From contig NC_087257.1 of the NCBI RefSeq assembly GCF_037042905.1, positions 13,366,001 to 13,430,000 of the forward strand: a DNA stretch of 64,000 nt, in the 5' to 3' direction. The stretch is from Lytechinus pictus. Taxonomy: Eukaryota; Echinodermata; Echinoidea; Temnopleuroida; Toxopneustidae. Positions 10,905-22,800 of this stretch are shown here, in pieces. Each line of letters starts with the position of its first letter. Positions within the stretch are counted from its first letter, which is position 1. The translations under genes and the position numbers were made by a program. The notes below the pieces were generated by a model. That model was not told where the DNA came from. It did no database searches and saw only the letters and a list, made by a program, of their open reading frames with translations.

Positions 10905-11790
10905 TAGAACGGAGATTAAATTTCTATACTTGTTGGTTAAATTTGTAATCAACCAAAGATTACCCTATGAACCACACATTTGTAGGTTAAAACTCTGATC
11001 AACACCCTGTTGATTAATGTTTAACCTGTAGTTGATTAAAAGTTTTAATCATTTGTTGGTTGATGGTATTTCACTCAACTTTGGTTAAATTTGTGTTAAT
11101 TAAATTAAAACATATTGTTGGTTAAATGTTTAACCTTTTGTTGGATAATTTTGTTTTTCTAATTTGCATGATGTTGGTTATTTTAAGCCATTGTTGATAA
11201 AAGTTTTAACCATTTGTTGGTTATAATTTTTTTTAGTTCACACGATGTTGGTTAAATTTACAAGAGGTTGTTACTCAGTTTTAACCATTTTGGGTTCATT
11301 TTTATTTCAATTCACCTGATGTTGATTAAACTTATATGGTTTGTTGGTTAGTATCAGTTTAACTTTTTAACCAATTTTGATAAATGTTGTTATTAGTTTG
11401 CATGATGTTGGCTATTTAAGGATTTCACCATTTGTTGGTTATTCTTTTTTTTTTCACATGTTGGTTAAATTTACAAAAGTTTGTTGCTCGAAGTTTTAAC
11501 CATTTGTAGGTTAGTTTTATTTTAATTCCCCCGATGTTGCTTAAACGTAAATGATTTGTTGGTTAAAGTTCATTCCTAAAATAAATGAACTTTAACCATC
11601 AAACTGTATAAGTTTAAGCAACATCAGGTGATTCTCATGACATTGGTGAAATCTACACATGCTGTTGAATTAAGATTAATCATATGATGACGAACTAATG
11701 TTCCAAACTTTTATGGTTTATTGATTATATATTAGATCATTCACTATCATAGGCTTCACATGATGTTGGTTAAACTTACACTGCTTGTTC
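10905..11790. repeat. array of degenerate GTTGGTTAAA motifs with internal hairpin
   Basis: More than twenty copies of TTGTTGGTTAAA and its reverse complement TTTAACCAAC, spaced roughly 25-60 bp apart without a fixed unit. A strong inverted repeat lies at 11532-11631: GATGTTGCTTAAAC at the left and GTTTAAGCAACATC at the right, pairing for about 47 bp around a 10-bp loop containing CCTAAAATAA. Non-coding. It may be a cluster of small fold-back elements or a degenerate satellite. Confidence 0.7.
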
Positions 11791-11799
11791 CTTAACGTT

Positions 11800-12420
11800 T
11801 CAATAATTGTTATATATTGTTTTTGTTGGTGCATTTTATTACAGAACAAGGGTGTAAAAATAACCAATTTGTCCATTTGATATATATTTGATATAAAATA
11901 GATAACTATAACTACTGAGATTCTTTGTAAAACTGAAAACAAAGTAAAGGAAACGACTTTACACAATACATTTAAATTTGAAGAATGACAATTAACAAAT
12001 GTTTTATTTGAGATTCATTTCCATTAAAAACCAGATGAATAATGTAGAAACGTCATATTTTAATTCAACAGCATCATTCATTAAAGCAATTTATTCAATA
12101 TTTAAGTCGAATTGCAAATGCCTATACAAAAATTACTTAGGGTATGGAACAATATGGATTCTAAAGTTTCAAATAACTAAATACATTCCAACCATGATTT
12201 CAAGAAGTGTTGAATGGGTGCACAATTGAAAGGAGGTTTGTTACAATGTGCATACTGTCATTACGAATGTTAAAGTTGAATTAAGAAGGGGGTGAGTTTC
12301 CATAAATATAGGTTCTACACACAATATATATATATAAGTTGTTCAAACAGATAGCATGTCACAAAAATCCTCTGCCTTCTCGATATTTTGCTTTGAAAGT
12401 CTATGAAATTAGCCACCTGT
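11800..12420. other. gene-free stretch
   Basis: AT-rich DNA with no supported gene, RNA or repeat apart from a short TATATA run near 12330. Confidence 0.5.
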
Positions 12421-13660
12421 CAGAGCCCGAGAGACGAGTGTACAGAAAAGCCACTCGGAGTGTGACGTCACCGGGGGGAAGTTAGTTTAAGAGGTGCCTG
12501 AATGTCATACAGAAATGCTATGCAGAGAGAGAAAGATATTTTACAATTTTTTTTCAAAGCAACTCAAATCAAACAAATAGGACTGATATATACAAATCTT
12601 TACTTTCCCTGTATAAAAAACAGTATGAATAACCATCATGAACTCTTCAATCATGATGTAAGATAGCAAACAGTGAGTTATTGAATGATATTTTCACTAT
12701 TTCTCATTTATTTTATCACGATGTTCAATCAAGTGAATAGCTGGAAAGTAATTCCGGCGGCTAGCTCAGCTCTCGCTCAGCGCGCGCTGATTGCATAATA
12801 CTAGTACACACAACACCCAGGCATTGAGTGTACTGTTATGGTCTGGTATGTCGACTTAGTTCATGGCCGTGCAGCGATCCCCTGGCGTTTTTTCTTCTTT
12901 TCTTTTGTCTTTGACTCCACTTTTATATCCTCTGGATCATTTCCACTTATAGCTCATTCCACAGAACAATCTTGAACCAAACGTATATTCTTTCTCGGCC
13001 TTCTGAGTTGTTTTCTATATTTAATTACGCTAGGGGTCACCGTCACACATACAAACGCAATTCGCAAGTGAGTTGAAGACAGAGGGATATTATAGTAATT
13101 AGTATACATATCTATGGTTGAAGAAAACAAGAAAGGTATGCGGTACGGTAGCTCGACAGCTAGCTGCGCCGGAGCGGGCGGCCGGTCGTCACAAAGCAAT
13201 TCCTCAACCAACTGTGTTTTTTTGCAAGAGCCGCGTCACACGCGGATAAATATGTCATAATAACACGTCTGCCCGGGGGGGCCACTTACATTGACAAGTG
13301 GATACCATGCGCGACCAAAAAAACACGTAAAAACGGGCACGTCTGCTACGTTATCGACTGGTGAGAAGATCTCGATCAAATTTCATATTATTCACCTTGA
13401 AATTATTCCTTTAGGGTCTATGGTATCATTCTGAGGGAATTTACAAATTTGGAATAATAGTACGGCCACAAATATTTTAATCATTTCCTCTTTGCAAGTT
13501 CTATGGCTCGCAGATACAACTTCAACTGCAGTTATTCCATATGAAGGCGTACGTGCATAGTACACAAAGCGGCACTGCCTTGTTTACTACACCGGGACCG
13601 AATACCCCCCGGTGACGTCACACTCAAAGAACACCCGTCTCGGTAGGCATTGCAGGAGCG
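12421..13660. repeat. candidate 1.2-kb element with CRE-containing inverted ends
   Basis: The left side has GTGTGACGTCACCGGGGGG (12460-12478) preceded by a GAGACGAGTGT block. The right side has the exact reverse complement of the 19-mer (about 13604-13622) followed by the complementary ACACCCGTCTCGG block. Each contains TGACGTCA, a palindromic CREB-type site. The interior is partly G+C-rich (12750-13300) with a GCGCGCGC run, unlike the flanks. No protein is recognised. It could be a non-autonomous transposon or an old inverted duplication. Confidence 0.45.
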
Positions 13661-14455
13661 AACTCAGGGAAAATGGGTAGGGATAAATCGTTCAAATTCA
13701 CTATTTTGAAAAAAGAAAATGGGGGGTCGAATCACCTCTTAGTGTTTGGGGGGTTGTAAGGTTGCTATTAATGTAAATATCTCAATATTTGGAATCGTCT
13801 TCTTAATTCAACTTTAAGGATTGAATGTGACTTCGAATAAACCTTCCTTCATATTGTAGCATTTGAGTGGGTTTTTCATAACTTCTCGACCTGATTGCCA
13901 CTTTGTCAACCTGCATGCTTCTGTTCTGTGCCTCAAACAGTGTTATGCACTGCACTCAGTTGAAATAAGATGGATAATAAACCCGGAAGGCCTTTTGCAA
14001 TACATATATACTCAAGAACTTGCAATGCCAATCATTTACTAGTATACAATAAAATCAAGACTTCATGTCAGATTTCTAGGCAAATACCCCTCATGTTCTC
14101 TTTTACGTAAAATGACTGAATTTATGTACAATAGTAAAAATGCAAATGTGTTGGTATATTGTATAAAAAACAATCCAATAAACTAACCACACTTCCAAGA
14201 CCAAAATTTTGAGTGGTCTAACTAAATAATTACCCGTTATCATATTCCTCTGGTACACATTCATACAACATATTTTGAAATGAAGAAGATATTGTCATAA
14301 TAAGTATCATGACCGACAAGTTCATATATCTAATATTCAAATATTGAAGACCCCAACCAGAGCAAAATATGAAACTAACAAGCTGAAAGCTTATGAGCTA
14401 CAAAATACCCCAAAGTAAATTACAGGCTTATTCACCGCTTACCAGCTGATTATTT
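13661..14455. other. gene-free stretch
   Basis: No ORF with family features, and no RNA gene or repeat noticed. AT-rich unique-looking DNA. Confidence 0.5.
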
Positions 14456-15066
14456 TGCTTTAGAAACACTAAAATATTTGACTTTTGAAAAAAGGTTTTA
14501 TTGCGCTCCTTGTCTGTGCGTGCCGGCAGCCTAAATACTATGACATCCTATGGTGAGGAAAAAGGGTTGTGATTACATGCGCTTGTAAAAAAAAGTTATT
14601 TATTTTTTTGTTTTCCAGAAAACAAAATTTTTATTTTACTTTTTAAGTATTCCCTGCTTACATTGATAAAAAATACAGGTCTATACAACTTTTTAAATAA
14701 TTTTTATTTGCTGCTTATTTGGCAGAGCTTTTCATCCGGATCTGCATTCAAATTGTGTGGAAGAGATCTGTGTGATATAGCAGTAGTCATAGCCCCCAAA
14801 ACGGCAATAAAAGATGACCTGCTCAAAACTTGTCTAGAACCTGTAATTTTCATCAATTTAAGCAGGAAATACTTGCGAAGTAACATTCATGTGAAAATCA
14901 TTTCTAAAACTCAAAATCGTATTCTGTAAAAAAAAAAATTAGGTTTTTGGTGCATACACGCACATGTAATCACAACCCTTCAAACTTCAGGCCGCTAGCA
15001 AGCAAAGGCGAGGAGCGCAATAAAACCTATTTTCGGATGTCGAAATTTTGAGTGTTTCTAAGCAAA
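14456..15066. mobile_element. MITE-like element with long imperfect inverted ends
   Basis: The left end (14456-14590) reads CTTTAGAAACACT, then GGTTTTATTGCGCTCCT and GGGTTGTGATTACATG. The right end (14944-15066) carries the reverse complements in mirror order: CATGTAATCACAACCC, AGGAGCGCAATAAAACC, AGTGTTTCTAAG. The inverted ends are about 120 bp and noticeably diverged. The 350-bp centre has a random ORF only. It is a non-autonomous DNA transposon by structure. Confidence 0.7.
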
Positions 15067-15429
15067 CTTCTCGGCTGGTAGGTAAATATCTTGGATTTTT
15101 GACCAGCAATTTTTTTTCCTGGACCTGCATCAAAAATATTGCCATTTCATGTTGAGATAGAGTAAATAGAACACATTAAAAAAATGTTCCCTAAGGCTAA
15201 GCAAACCCCCCCCCAAAAAAAAATGTGGAACGCCTCTGGCAGTCTCGCCTGCATTACACGATTTAAAAAAGCAGCAGTGCTAAGCAGACTTCGAAAATGG
15301 GTATTGAATAATTATTGAAAAAAGGAAATCTTCATATAATATAATAATGTCCATTGACCCAAAATGACTGACCATTATCATGTTTATGTTTGATGAACTA
15401 GATCCATAAACTTTTTAAGTTATGATGCC

Positions 15430-15557
15430 AAATGAACAAATACCCCCAACACGGCTAAAGTTCATTGACCCTACATGACCTTTGACCTTGGTCATGTGAC
15501 CTGAAACTCGCACAGGATATTCAGTGATACTTGATTACTCTTATGCCCAAGTTTTAT
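15430..15557. repeat. dispersed repeat with GACCTTGGTCATGTGACCTG core
   Basis: Contains the run TGACCTTTGACCTTGGTCATGTGACC, split by internal palindromy (GACCTTGGTC, GGTCATGTGACC). From memory, closely similar text is dispersed in several marine invertebrate genomes. Non-coding. It directly abuts the 3' end of the SAMD3-like exon at 15558. Confidence 0.45.
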
Positions 15558-15877
15558 CTATAAATCTTTGCAGAAACTTCGAAAATCTCTAACCGAGCTA
15601 GCTGTAGTGATTGTGCCGGTCATGATGTTTGGCAAATCATATATGTTTTCTACGAACTGCCAAGCTGCGAAGCACTGGGGCTGATACTGAAGGTCCAAAT
15701 TGTATGTTAACTTGAAGGCGAAGTCGACAGCCTTGACCAACGACTGCATCTGTAGGGCACGGGTTTCAGGAATAACAAAAACTTGGTTGGGGTTACTCCT
15801 CACACCACCCGGCAGCATGATATTAGGCTGAGCCTTACAACTTGGTTTTTCCATGAGATACTGCTCGACACTTGTTT
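15558..15877 (-). CDS. SAMD3-like C-terminal exon (diverged subtype)
   Basis: An open exon after a TTTTCAG acceptor (exon start 15877, one base borrowed from the previous exon) that runs to a TAG. Visible blocks: ETSVEQYLMEKPSCKAQPNI, NQVFVIPETRALQMQSLVKA, VDFAFKLTYNLDLQYQPQC and WQFVENIYDLPN. The pattern (P-x-I, then a helix with AVDFAFK, then Y-x-x-x-L-x-Y-x-P, then W-x-F) matches the C-terminal region of the large SAMD3-like family seen in fish and marine invertebrates, whose function is unknown. It differs from the last exon at 26315-26605. It may be the 3' end of the gene whose N-terminal exons lie at 20687-22800, with the hAT exons in between. Confidence 0.55.
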
Positions 15878-15929
15878 CTGAAAATTCATTGAAAATGATA
15901 AATGTGACACAGTTGTGAAAATCTTCCAA

Positions 15930-16690
15930 ATTTTCTCTTGCGTCTTATATAATGAACAGCTAACAGTGCTTGGTGTTTTTTTTTCACTTTCCTATACATT
16001 TGCCTTTAAAATTCCTCTTTCTGAACATATTAATTTCCATTTTGGTGCATTACTTTATTTAAAACTGGCATTTTTGCGTGAGTTCCCCCCCCCCCTATAC
16101 TGGCTCAAAGAAGGGTTTTTTCCAACTATAAAGTTATCTCACATGTATATGACCATGCACAGGTCTCTAGGATCATGTTTTCAATGCAACTGAATTTAAC
16201 TATATTTCACCGAGCCTCATTTTTTTTTCTATCAGCTTCATTGAGAGGGGAGAGAGAGAGAGAGCAGAAAAAGCAAAACAGCATGATACAATGGAATAAA
16301 AACACCTTCAAGTTAAAGCACTTTTAAATCAAACTAGGTCAGGCTTATTAAAGCAGATCATCAAAAATTTCCAAACACCAAATAAGAAAGTTATGCCTAG
16401 ATGAAATGTATTATTATTATAATTATTATTATTATTATTTATTCGACCAAATCATAAAAAAGATACAAAATGTGCATAATAAAAATCATAGATAACTTAA
16501 AATTTCAGGACAACAAAAATAAAATTATCAGCACTACATGCTGGTCAGGAGTGATAAAAGCATAATAAATAGCTGTTGCTATCACCCCACATGTAGTCCT
16601 GCACAGAAACATTAAAAATAAATCATAAAACATATACATGAAGAGTACAAAGCATTTGGTATGAATTAATAAGTAATTAATGAATAGTAA
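15930..16690. other. gene-free stretch with simple repeats
   Basis: Holds a GAGAGAGAGAG tract (about 16248-16264) and an ATT/AAT microsatellite (16410-16443). No gene supported. Confidence 0.6.
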
Positions 16691-16692
16691 TA

Positions 16693-16849
16693 CCTTGGTC
16701 ACATTTGATCTACGGCGGCCGTACGGCGAGTCGAAAACAGCCGTTTTATTAATTTTAATTCAAACCACCTATATGTAGTTAGTACACAAAATGTAAAACG
16801 GCTGTTTTCGACTCGCCGTACGGCCGCCGTAGAACAAATGTGACCAAGG
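16693..16849. mobile_element. 157-bp Tc1/mariner-style MITE flanked by TA
   Basis: Almost perfect terminal inverted repeats of about 56 bp: CCTTGGTCACATTTG, CTACGGCGGCCGTACGGCG, AGTCGAAAACAGCCGTTTTA on the left and the mirror image on the right. The 45-bp loop is AT-rich. Both sides are flanked by TA (16691-16692 and 16850-16851), the Tc1/mariner target duplication. The high arm identity means it is young or that the hairpin is maintained. Confidence 0.85.
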
Positions 16850-16851
16850 TA

Positions 16852-17500
16852 TAAGCAAAGAAGGGGAATACACTCTGATTATTACTGATAAAAGTAGGTC
16901 TACTTGCTGATTATTGAACATTACAGTCGACTGGTAAGATGAGTGTTCTATATAAAAAATCCAATGATCATGTGATTTAATAATCTTTTCATCTACAAAT
17001 AAAAAATTAGTAAATTATTTTACAGAAATAATGTGGAAAATTAAGTAAATAAGTGAGAAACTAAATAACTATGATAGATATTGGGTATATAATTAGTGGA
17101 GAACTCTCAATTTTTTTTTGCTATAAAAAATAATGTCTTTGTCTGTATCCAAAATATAACTTGATATATAGGCTTCACTTTCAGCCCCCCCCCCATTGAC
17201 TGGTACAAATAGATGCAAACCAATGGTTGAATTTTGGATTGTGTAAATAAATAAAATCTTCAGTGTGCCTTTCAACAACAAAGAATTGTTTTCTTTCATA
17301 GATGTAGTTTGCCCTTTGATTATGATACTACTGCAGAACTTTCGAAATCAGCATGTTTTGTCAAAAGAGATAATGGATGGGAGGGGGCAAGTTTGCTAAA
17401 CTAAAAGACAGACTCAGTTATCACTTGAACTTGTGAAATAGCAAAGACATGACCCCATTTATAAGGCTCCCTTATTGCTTGAGGTTGAGCAAAAGTCCTT
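16852..17500. other. gene-free stretch
   Basis: AT-rich DNA without a supported gene or strong repeat. Confidence 0.5.
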
Positions 17501-17506
17501 TAAAAA

Positions 17507-17874
17507 AAGCCCAAGTTTAAATTGGGAATTTTTTGTTTATTTGAAAGCTTTATGCCTTTGAATATCTCTAGTTTTTTGTTAAATTAACTAATACAAAATT
17601 TCAGGGGGGGGGGGAACCAAGATTTTTTGCTATATTTTAGATTGTAGCATCCAAAGGGTTAATAAGATGTTAAGGTTATCCGAGTAATCAGTTACATCTC
17701 ATATGAAAGAGCAGAGTCTGCTCTTTCAGATGAGGTATAACTCATACACTGTATACCCTTAACGCCTTATTAACCCTTTGGATGCTATAATGTAAAATAT
17801 AGCAAAAAATCTCAGAGTCCCCCCATAAAGCTTTCAAATAAACAAAAAAATTCCCAAAACTAAAGTTGGGCTTT
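17507..17874. repeat. fold-back element, about 370 bp, centre near 17716
   Basis: The two halves are reverse complements over most of their length: AGCCCAAGTTTAAATTGGG, GTTTATTTGAAAGCTTTAT, GCATCCAAAGGGTTAATAAG on the left, mirrored on the right. The centre is GAAAGAGCAGAGTCTGCTCTTTC. Each arm contains TTAACCCTTTGGATGC, which looks like a piggyBac-type end at a TTAA, pointing away from the centre. It may be two such ends in head-to-head arrangement or a single large fold-back. Poly-G at 17604-17614 interrupts the left arm. Confidence 0.7.
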
Positions 17875-18197
17875 ACATGTAAATTATGATCAAAACTTGT
17901 GACCATGAATCATAATCCTTAGGTCCGGTGGCAATAAGACCTTAGTGTAAAGTTAGCATTTATTATGAGTAAATTGTCTTGGAAGCAAATGTTCAAGTTG
18001 GATATTTGGATTCATGAATCACTTCAGTTTTTGTTTGTCCAAAGTTAGCTGAAATAAAAACAACAAAGTCCGATATACTTTAATTTGCTACTAGTTTCAT
18101 ATCTAACACAGATGACACTCAGTTGACTTTGAAATTCATGTGTGTCATATTATGGAGAGATTTCAAATGAATCACTCTCACAGTCACTTTTGATCCA

Positions 18198-20475
18198 TCA
18201 GTCTGAGTCAGACTCAAAGTCATCATGATGGTCATCGCTTTGTATGTCGCCAATATAACTCCCACCATGATCAGAGGAATACTCTGCTTCAAATTCCTGT
18301 TCACTATCGCTGTCATGGTTCCCAGAACAACTTGCAGCTGATGATGCATGACAGCGTCTGCGATGATATTCTGGTCTCCTGGCCCGCATCCCTCCAGCAT
18401 GCCACAAGGATATTGCAGGATGAGGATCGAATGATGAGATTTCTTCAGAGTGCAACATGATCAACAGTTGATCGGTCACCCTGTCATCCTTCAGGCAAGT
18501 TCTCATTGTGGTCTTGAGATTTTTCAGCCTGCTAAATCCCCGCTCGGCTTCTGCAGAGCTTGCCGGGATGGTAAGCACCAAATCGAGAATGGCACAGATG
18601 TTAGGCAACTCCTCTTTCACTGTTGGGATGATGCTTGACCAAGGCAAACTGTTTTTCTTGAAGTTATTCAAACTAATTCAAAATGAAATTGACAAGTTGT
18701 TAATTTAAATTTTGAGGATATGTGTTTTGGAAAATAGTGATTTTTATCATTCCAGCTAAGTACTAGTTACTCAAAGGAAAATTATTTCATTATTTGTGCT
18801 GAAAATGTTTTGAATTTTTATATCAGTCATAGTCTCTGAAAATCAAATTTTAGAGGTTTAAAATACGAAATTAGGTTTAAAAAAATAAAAAACAGAATGT
18901 ATGCATATTTTTGTCTCAAGATTATTATATGACTCCTGGTATAATATATATGTATATAAAATCATCGATACTGCCAAATTAATAATCATTTATCATGCAG
19001 AAAAAGTTACAATGAATTCACCCAAAATCAATCATTCAGACCCTCATTGTGAATGATTCAAAGTTATTGAGCAAATGCAAGTTACTTAGTATCATATAAT
19101 ATTAGAAATTACATATGGTAGACATTAAATCTGATCAAAGGAATAAAAAAAAACATTTACTTACTCTGACTTAGAGTTCAGTCTTGCTTTTAGAAGTTCC
19201 CACTCCACGCCAACCTTTGTTGTGTCAACACCTGCAGCAGCCAGGCCTCTACGGAAATGGCCAGCTAAAGTCTTAACTTCTTCATTGCCATAGTCTGTAC
19301 CAGGATGGGGGGGGGGGGGGGGGTCCGGGTGAGAGAGAGAATTTTAGTTTATTAGCTGTCTGAGTGTATTTTTGTAGGAAAATTATCATCATGAAGACAG
19401 TATTAGAATAAGACCATGTGATATGCAATTTTATGTAGCTAGAATCATGTAATCTAAATAAGTTGCCCACACTTTTATAATAATTTACTTACATTTTTTA
19501 TTCAGTTAAATGTGATACATTAATTTCTTATTCTTCACAGCTTTATAAAGGTAAACATGTCCAGTTAACTGCACATTTAAATGGTCAATAAAAAATGTTT
19601 GTATTCACATTAAATCATATCAAAGTATTGAAATAATAGTAATGAAAAGATCAGTTCACAACTGACCTTGCAGTTTGTCGTCTTCTGGCCATAAGTTGAA
19701 GCTGGCTATCTTCAGTGCTTTGCAGACCCCATTCTGCATGTCATCAAATCTGCCTTCCAGACGGTTCTTCAGGCCCTCCAGCATCTTAGTCAGATGAGTC
19801 TCGATGTTGGTGCTGCCTGACAGTGAGGCTGTCAAGTCTTCAGACTGGAAGTATGTTTCAAATTCCAGCATACTGGGCGTTGACTTCCTGGAGAACAATT
19901 GCAAGAATAGTACAAGTTATAGCATTTTAATTTCAATGAGTGTAAGAATCTCTAGAGTAGTGACCCCTGACCTGAAAAAAATATTATGAAATGAATATTA
20001 GGTTATTATTTCTTACTGTTAATGTTAGTTTTATTTCTAAGTTATTTATGTTCTATTATGGATGATCCATTTTATGTCTAAGCTATACCAATGAATGCTG
20101 TATAATGATGGAACACTGAAATGCATTGTTTTTTATGAGCATTTTTGTTTTGATCATGGTTTTCTTCATCATCATGACTTCATGCAAGTAATTGTATTGT
20201 TTTGAAAGGCATTGTTCAGCACCTAATAAAAAATGATCATAAGATACTAACCTTTCCTTGTACATTCCAAGTGCGGTTTCTGCGGCATGAATGGATGCTG
20301 CAACATCGGCAACAGTTGATGATGATATCTGCGCTTTGAGGGATATCTTGGACAGAACCACGACAACATCATACAGGAAGAGCATGAACGTCAAGATATT
20401 CTTCCGTTGCAGTTGTCTCATGTAGCCTTTCGCTTTGGATTTTGCATCCACTGTTTCTCCTTCTTGTGCTTGAAC
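18198..20475 (-). CDS. hAT-family transposase C-terminal half, four clean exons
   Basis: Four exons with GT-AG borders and matching phases: 20475-20252, 19887-19667, 19294-19165 and 18673-18198 (stop). They encode the C-terminal half of a ZNF862/KIAA1586-like hAT protein. Exon 1 has ETVDAKSKAKGYMRQL, FLYDVVVVLSKISLKAQI. Exon 3 has YGNEEVKTLAGHFRRGL and VGVEWELLKARL. The last exon has the dimerisation core, LTIPASSAEAERGFSRLKNL then KTTMRTCL and DQLLIMLH, followed by an acidic Asp/Ser/His-rich tail. No stop or frameshift is seen. The N-terminal zinc finger and DDE start are missing upstream; instead SAMD3-like exons lie there in the same strand and phase. It may be a domesticated gene, a trapped fragment or part of a chimera. 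Confidence 0.75.
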
Positions 20476-20686
20476 CTACATGTACAGTACATGACGCCCA
20501 AAACAAATAAAAAAAAGTTGCAGATAAGATTATAATAACCTAGGGCTAGGCTGTATTATTGAGTGAAAAACAAAGCTAGAAGTTGACTTAAAGTATTGTT
20601 TTTTATACAAAATTTATATGTTTTTAAGATGAAAACCTGAACCGCATTTCTTAATAAATGGTCAAATAGGGCTTGCACAGTGTAAC

Positions 20687-22800
20687 CTTATCAGCTAGAT
20701 ACGGGTATGCAGAGATAATTGCCCTGGCAGCATCATCGTACATAAACGGATGTGGACACCTTTTAGGAGGAACAAAATAACACATCAGTCAGCAATTCCT
20801 AATGATAGAAATAATTAATGAACTATGAATTTCATATTTTTTTGGGGGTAAGTTTTATTAAGTAATTTATAAACAGACAAAGAATAAATATGAAAAATAT
20901 TAAACTTGGAATAAAACATCAAAATTATTCTAAAAATATTAAGTGAAAAAATACATGTTAACAACATCTGATTTTTCTTGAAAAATATTTCTGCTCCTTT
21001 AAAGAACTACAATTTCGACAATAGCAGCATGCAACATTAAAAAGTCACTATTTTACAAATTCTGTTGATCTGTACTACAAATGTATAAATTGCATATCTT
21101 ATCTCTTTTGGATGTAAATATATATTTCATAACATTTCTTCAATGATTTGTATATGATTTGCAAAGCCCAATCCCTAAAAAAACCTCTCTGAATCCTGAT
21201 TCTGGTTGTGGAGTCAGCAGTCAGTCATCCTGGTACAGTATTATTAAACAAATAGTATGGATGCCGCTTCCTTTCAACACACAGCCTCATCACAATGCAT
21301 GTTTTTTCAATGCCAACTGTGACCAACTCAGAAGTTTGCAAATACAATGAGCAGTTGCTATGTCAGAAATGCCCAGGCAACACCAGGAAAGCAAATGCTG
21401 TGATGGGCTATATTTAATGGAAAATTGTTATGCTATTCATCAGGTAGCCAGGTACAAAGTTAGCACATACTGATGTCTGTTGTTCACATGCCAGCTCAAA
21501 GATAATTGACTGATGATGTCAAAGCCAGACTCCAGTTTCATAGATTTTTTAGAGGTGAGGCTAAGCAGAATAAGAAAAAGAAAATTGGAAGTATATCAAC
21601 AATAAATACATATAAGTTAAGATATGTGATACATTAGTACAGATCACCAGAAGTCAACAAGTATGTTAATGTGACACACTACATTCGTTTAATATTGTTT
21701 TCACTTTAAAATATCTGGACTGCATGGTCACTTATACGATTGGTATGTCTGATAAGGTGCAATTAAATGAAACCCTGACAATTATTGTTCAAGTGGATCA
21801 TTAAGTTCTTCAAAAATGCAACAACAAAAAATCCAAGTGACCGGAATAACCATACTAATTTTCCTCATAGACTGCAGTGTTAATAATAAAGTGTCGGTCC
21901 CATTCCCATTATCATGGCAATATTCTGTCTTAGATATCTTCATAGTGATGCCATATTTTCTAAACTTTTGAACACTTGGTTGTTTATTCATCCACTTGAA
22001 CATCATTACATAGCTCAGACAGTGTAGTTCAACAATTTAATTGAGGTTTCAAAATTTTAAACAATGTCTTTAAGATACATGTACATACCATATGTTGTCA
22101 TCTCTTCAAACACCGCATTGACGAGTTTGTGCCGAAGGTTGCTGTCTAGGTCTCTTCCACCATCTAAGGCTATTTTCAGCTCCCTTGGGAATGCATGAAG
22201 TGGCAGTTTAAAATTTGTTGACCATTCCTTGCCAACTTTTACCCCAGAGGATCCTGGCTGTGGATCACTTGGCTGTTGTTCACTTTTCTCAACATAAGAT
22301 CCTGGCTGTGGATCACTTGGCTGTTGTTCACTTTTCTCAACAGAAGATCCTGGCTGTGGATCACTTGGCTGTTCACTTTTCTCCCCAGAAGATCCTGGCT
22401 GGGAGTCGAATGTTTCTAATTGATCATTGGTCTCACTAATTACATTGGGTTCTGCTCCAATGTAATTCAAATCAAATAAATCCTCTGATGAGAGTGCTGA
22501 ACTGCTCGTAGATATCAAAGAGGGAATATCTGTCAGCACTGCCGAAATAACTGTTAATTTTGCTTTATTCTCAATTTCTTCACCGTCTTCTACGTTGATA
22601 TATTCACCCCAGTCCTGATCAAACTTCTGTAGTTTGATGATTACATTTGACATAATATTGAATGCCTTTCGTTTGGCCCTTTTGACTTCAGTGATATTAC
22701 TAGAGCCACTCTTGACCACCTTCTTGTCCACACCATGAGTTACTAGAAATTCCATTTCAAGGGTTGATGTAGTGGACCTTACACTGAATTTGATCCGCAA
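20687..22800 (-). CDS. SAMD3-like gene, N-terminal exons
   Basis: Exon 22800-22085 encodes an N-terminal ubiquitin/PB1-like region (RIKFSVRSTTSTLEMEF, VIIKLQKFDQDWGEYINV, KAKLTVI), a linker with 16-residue QPGSSVEKSEQQPSDP repeats, and a conserved block FKLPLHAFPRELKIALD then LRHKLVNAVFEEMTTYG. Exon 20759-20687 encodes CPHPFMYDDAARAI then ISAYPYLADK and pairs in phase with it (two bases plus one). The same exon type and phase occur at 35530-35440. The expected start codon position carries TTG (22798-22800) with an in-frame stop two codons upstream, so the start may be lost or a later ATG (about 22755) is used. The next canonical exon (ELW/KFQN) was not found; the next in-phase exon is the hAT exon at 20475. 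Confidence 0.62.
22245..22400 (-). repeat. 48-bp coding minisatellite
   Basis: Three to four copies of a 48-bp unit (GATCCTGGCTGTGGATCACT at the start of each on the plus strand). They encode a 16-residue Ser/Pro/Gln/Glu repeat in the linker of the SAMD3-like protein. The unit is a multiple of three, so copy-number change keeps the frame. Confidence 0.85.

Noticed and set aside
7430-20475. Joining the two hAT pieces into one gene
   Set aside because: The N-terminal piece lies downstream of the C-terminal piece on the shared strand, so they cannot be one collinear gene.
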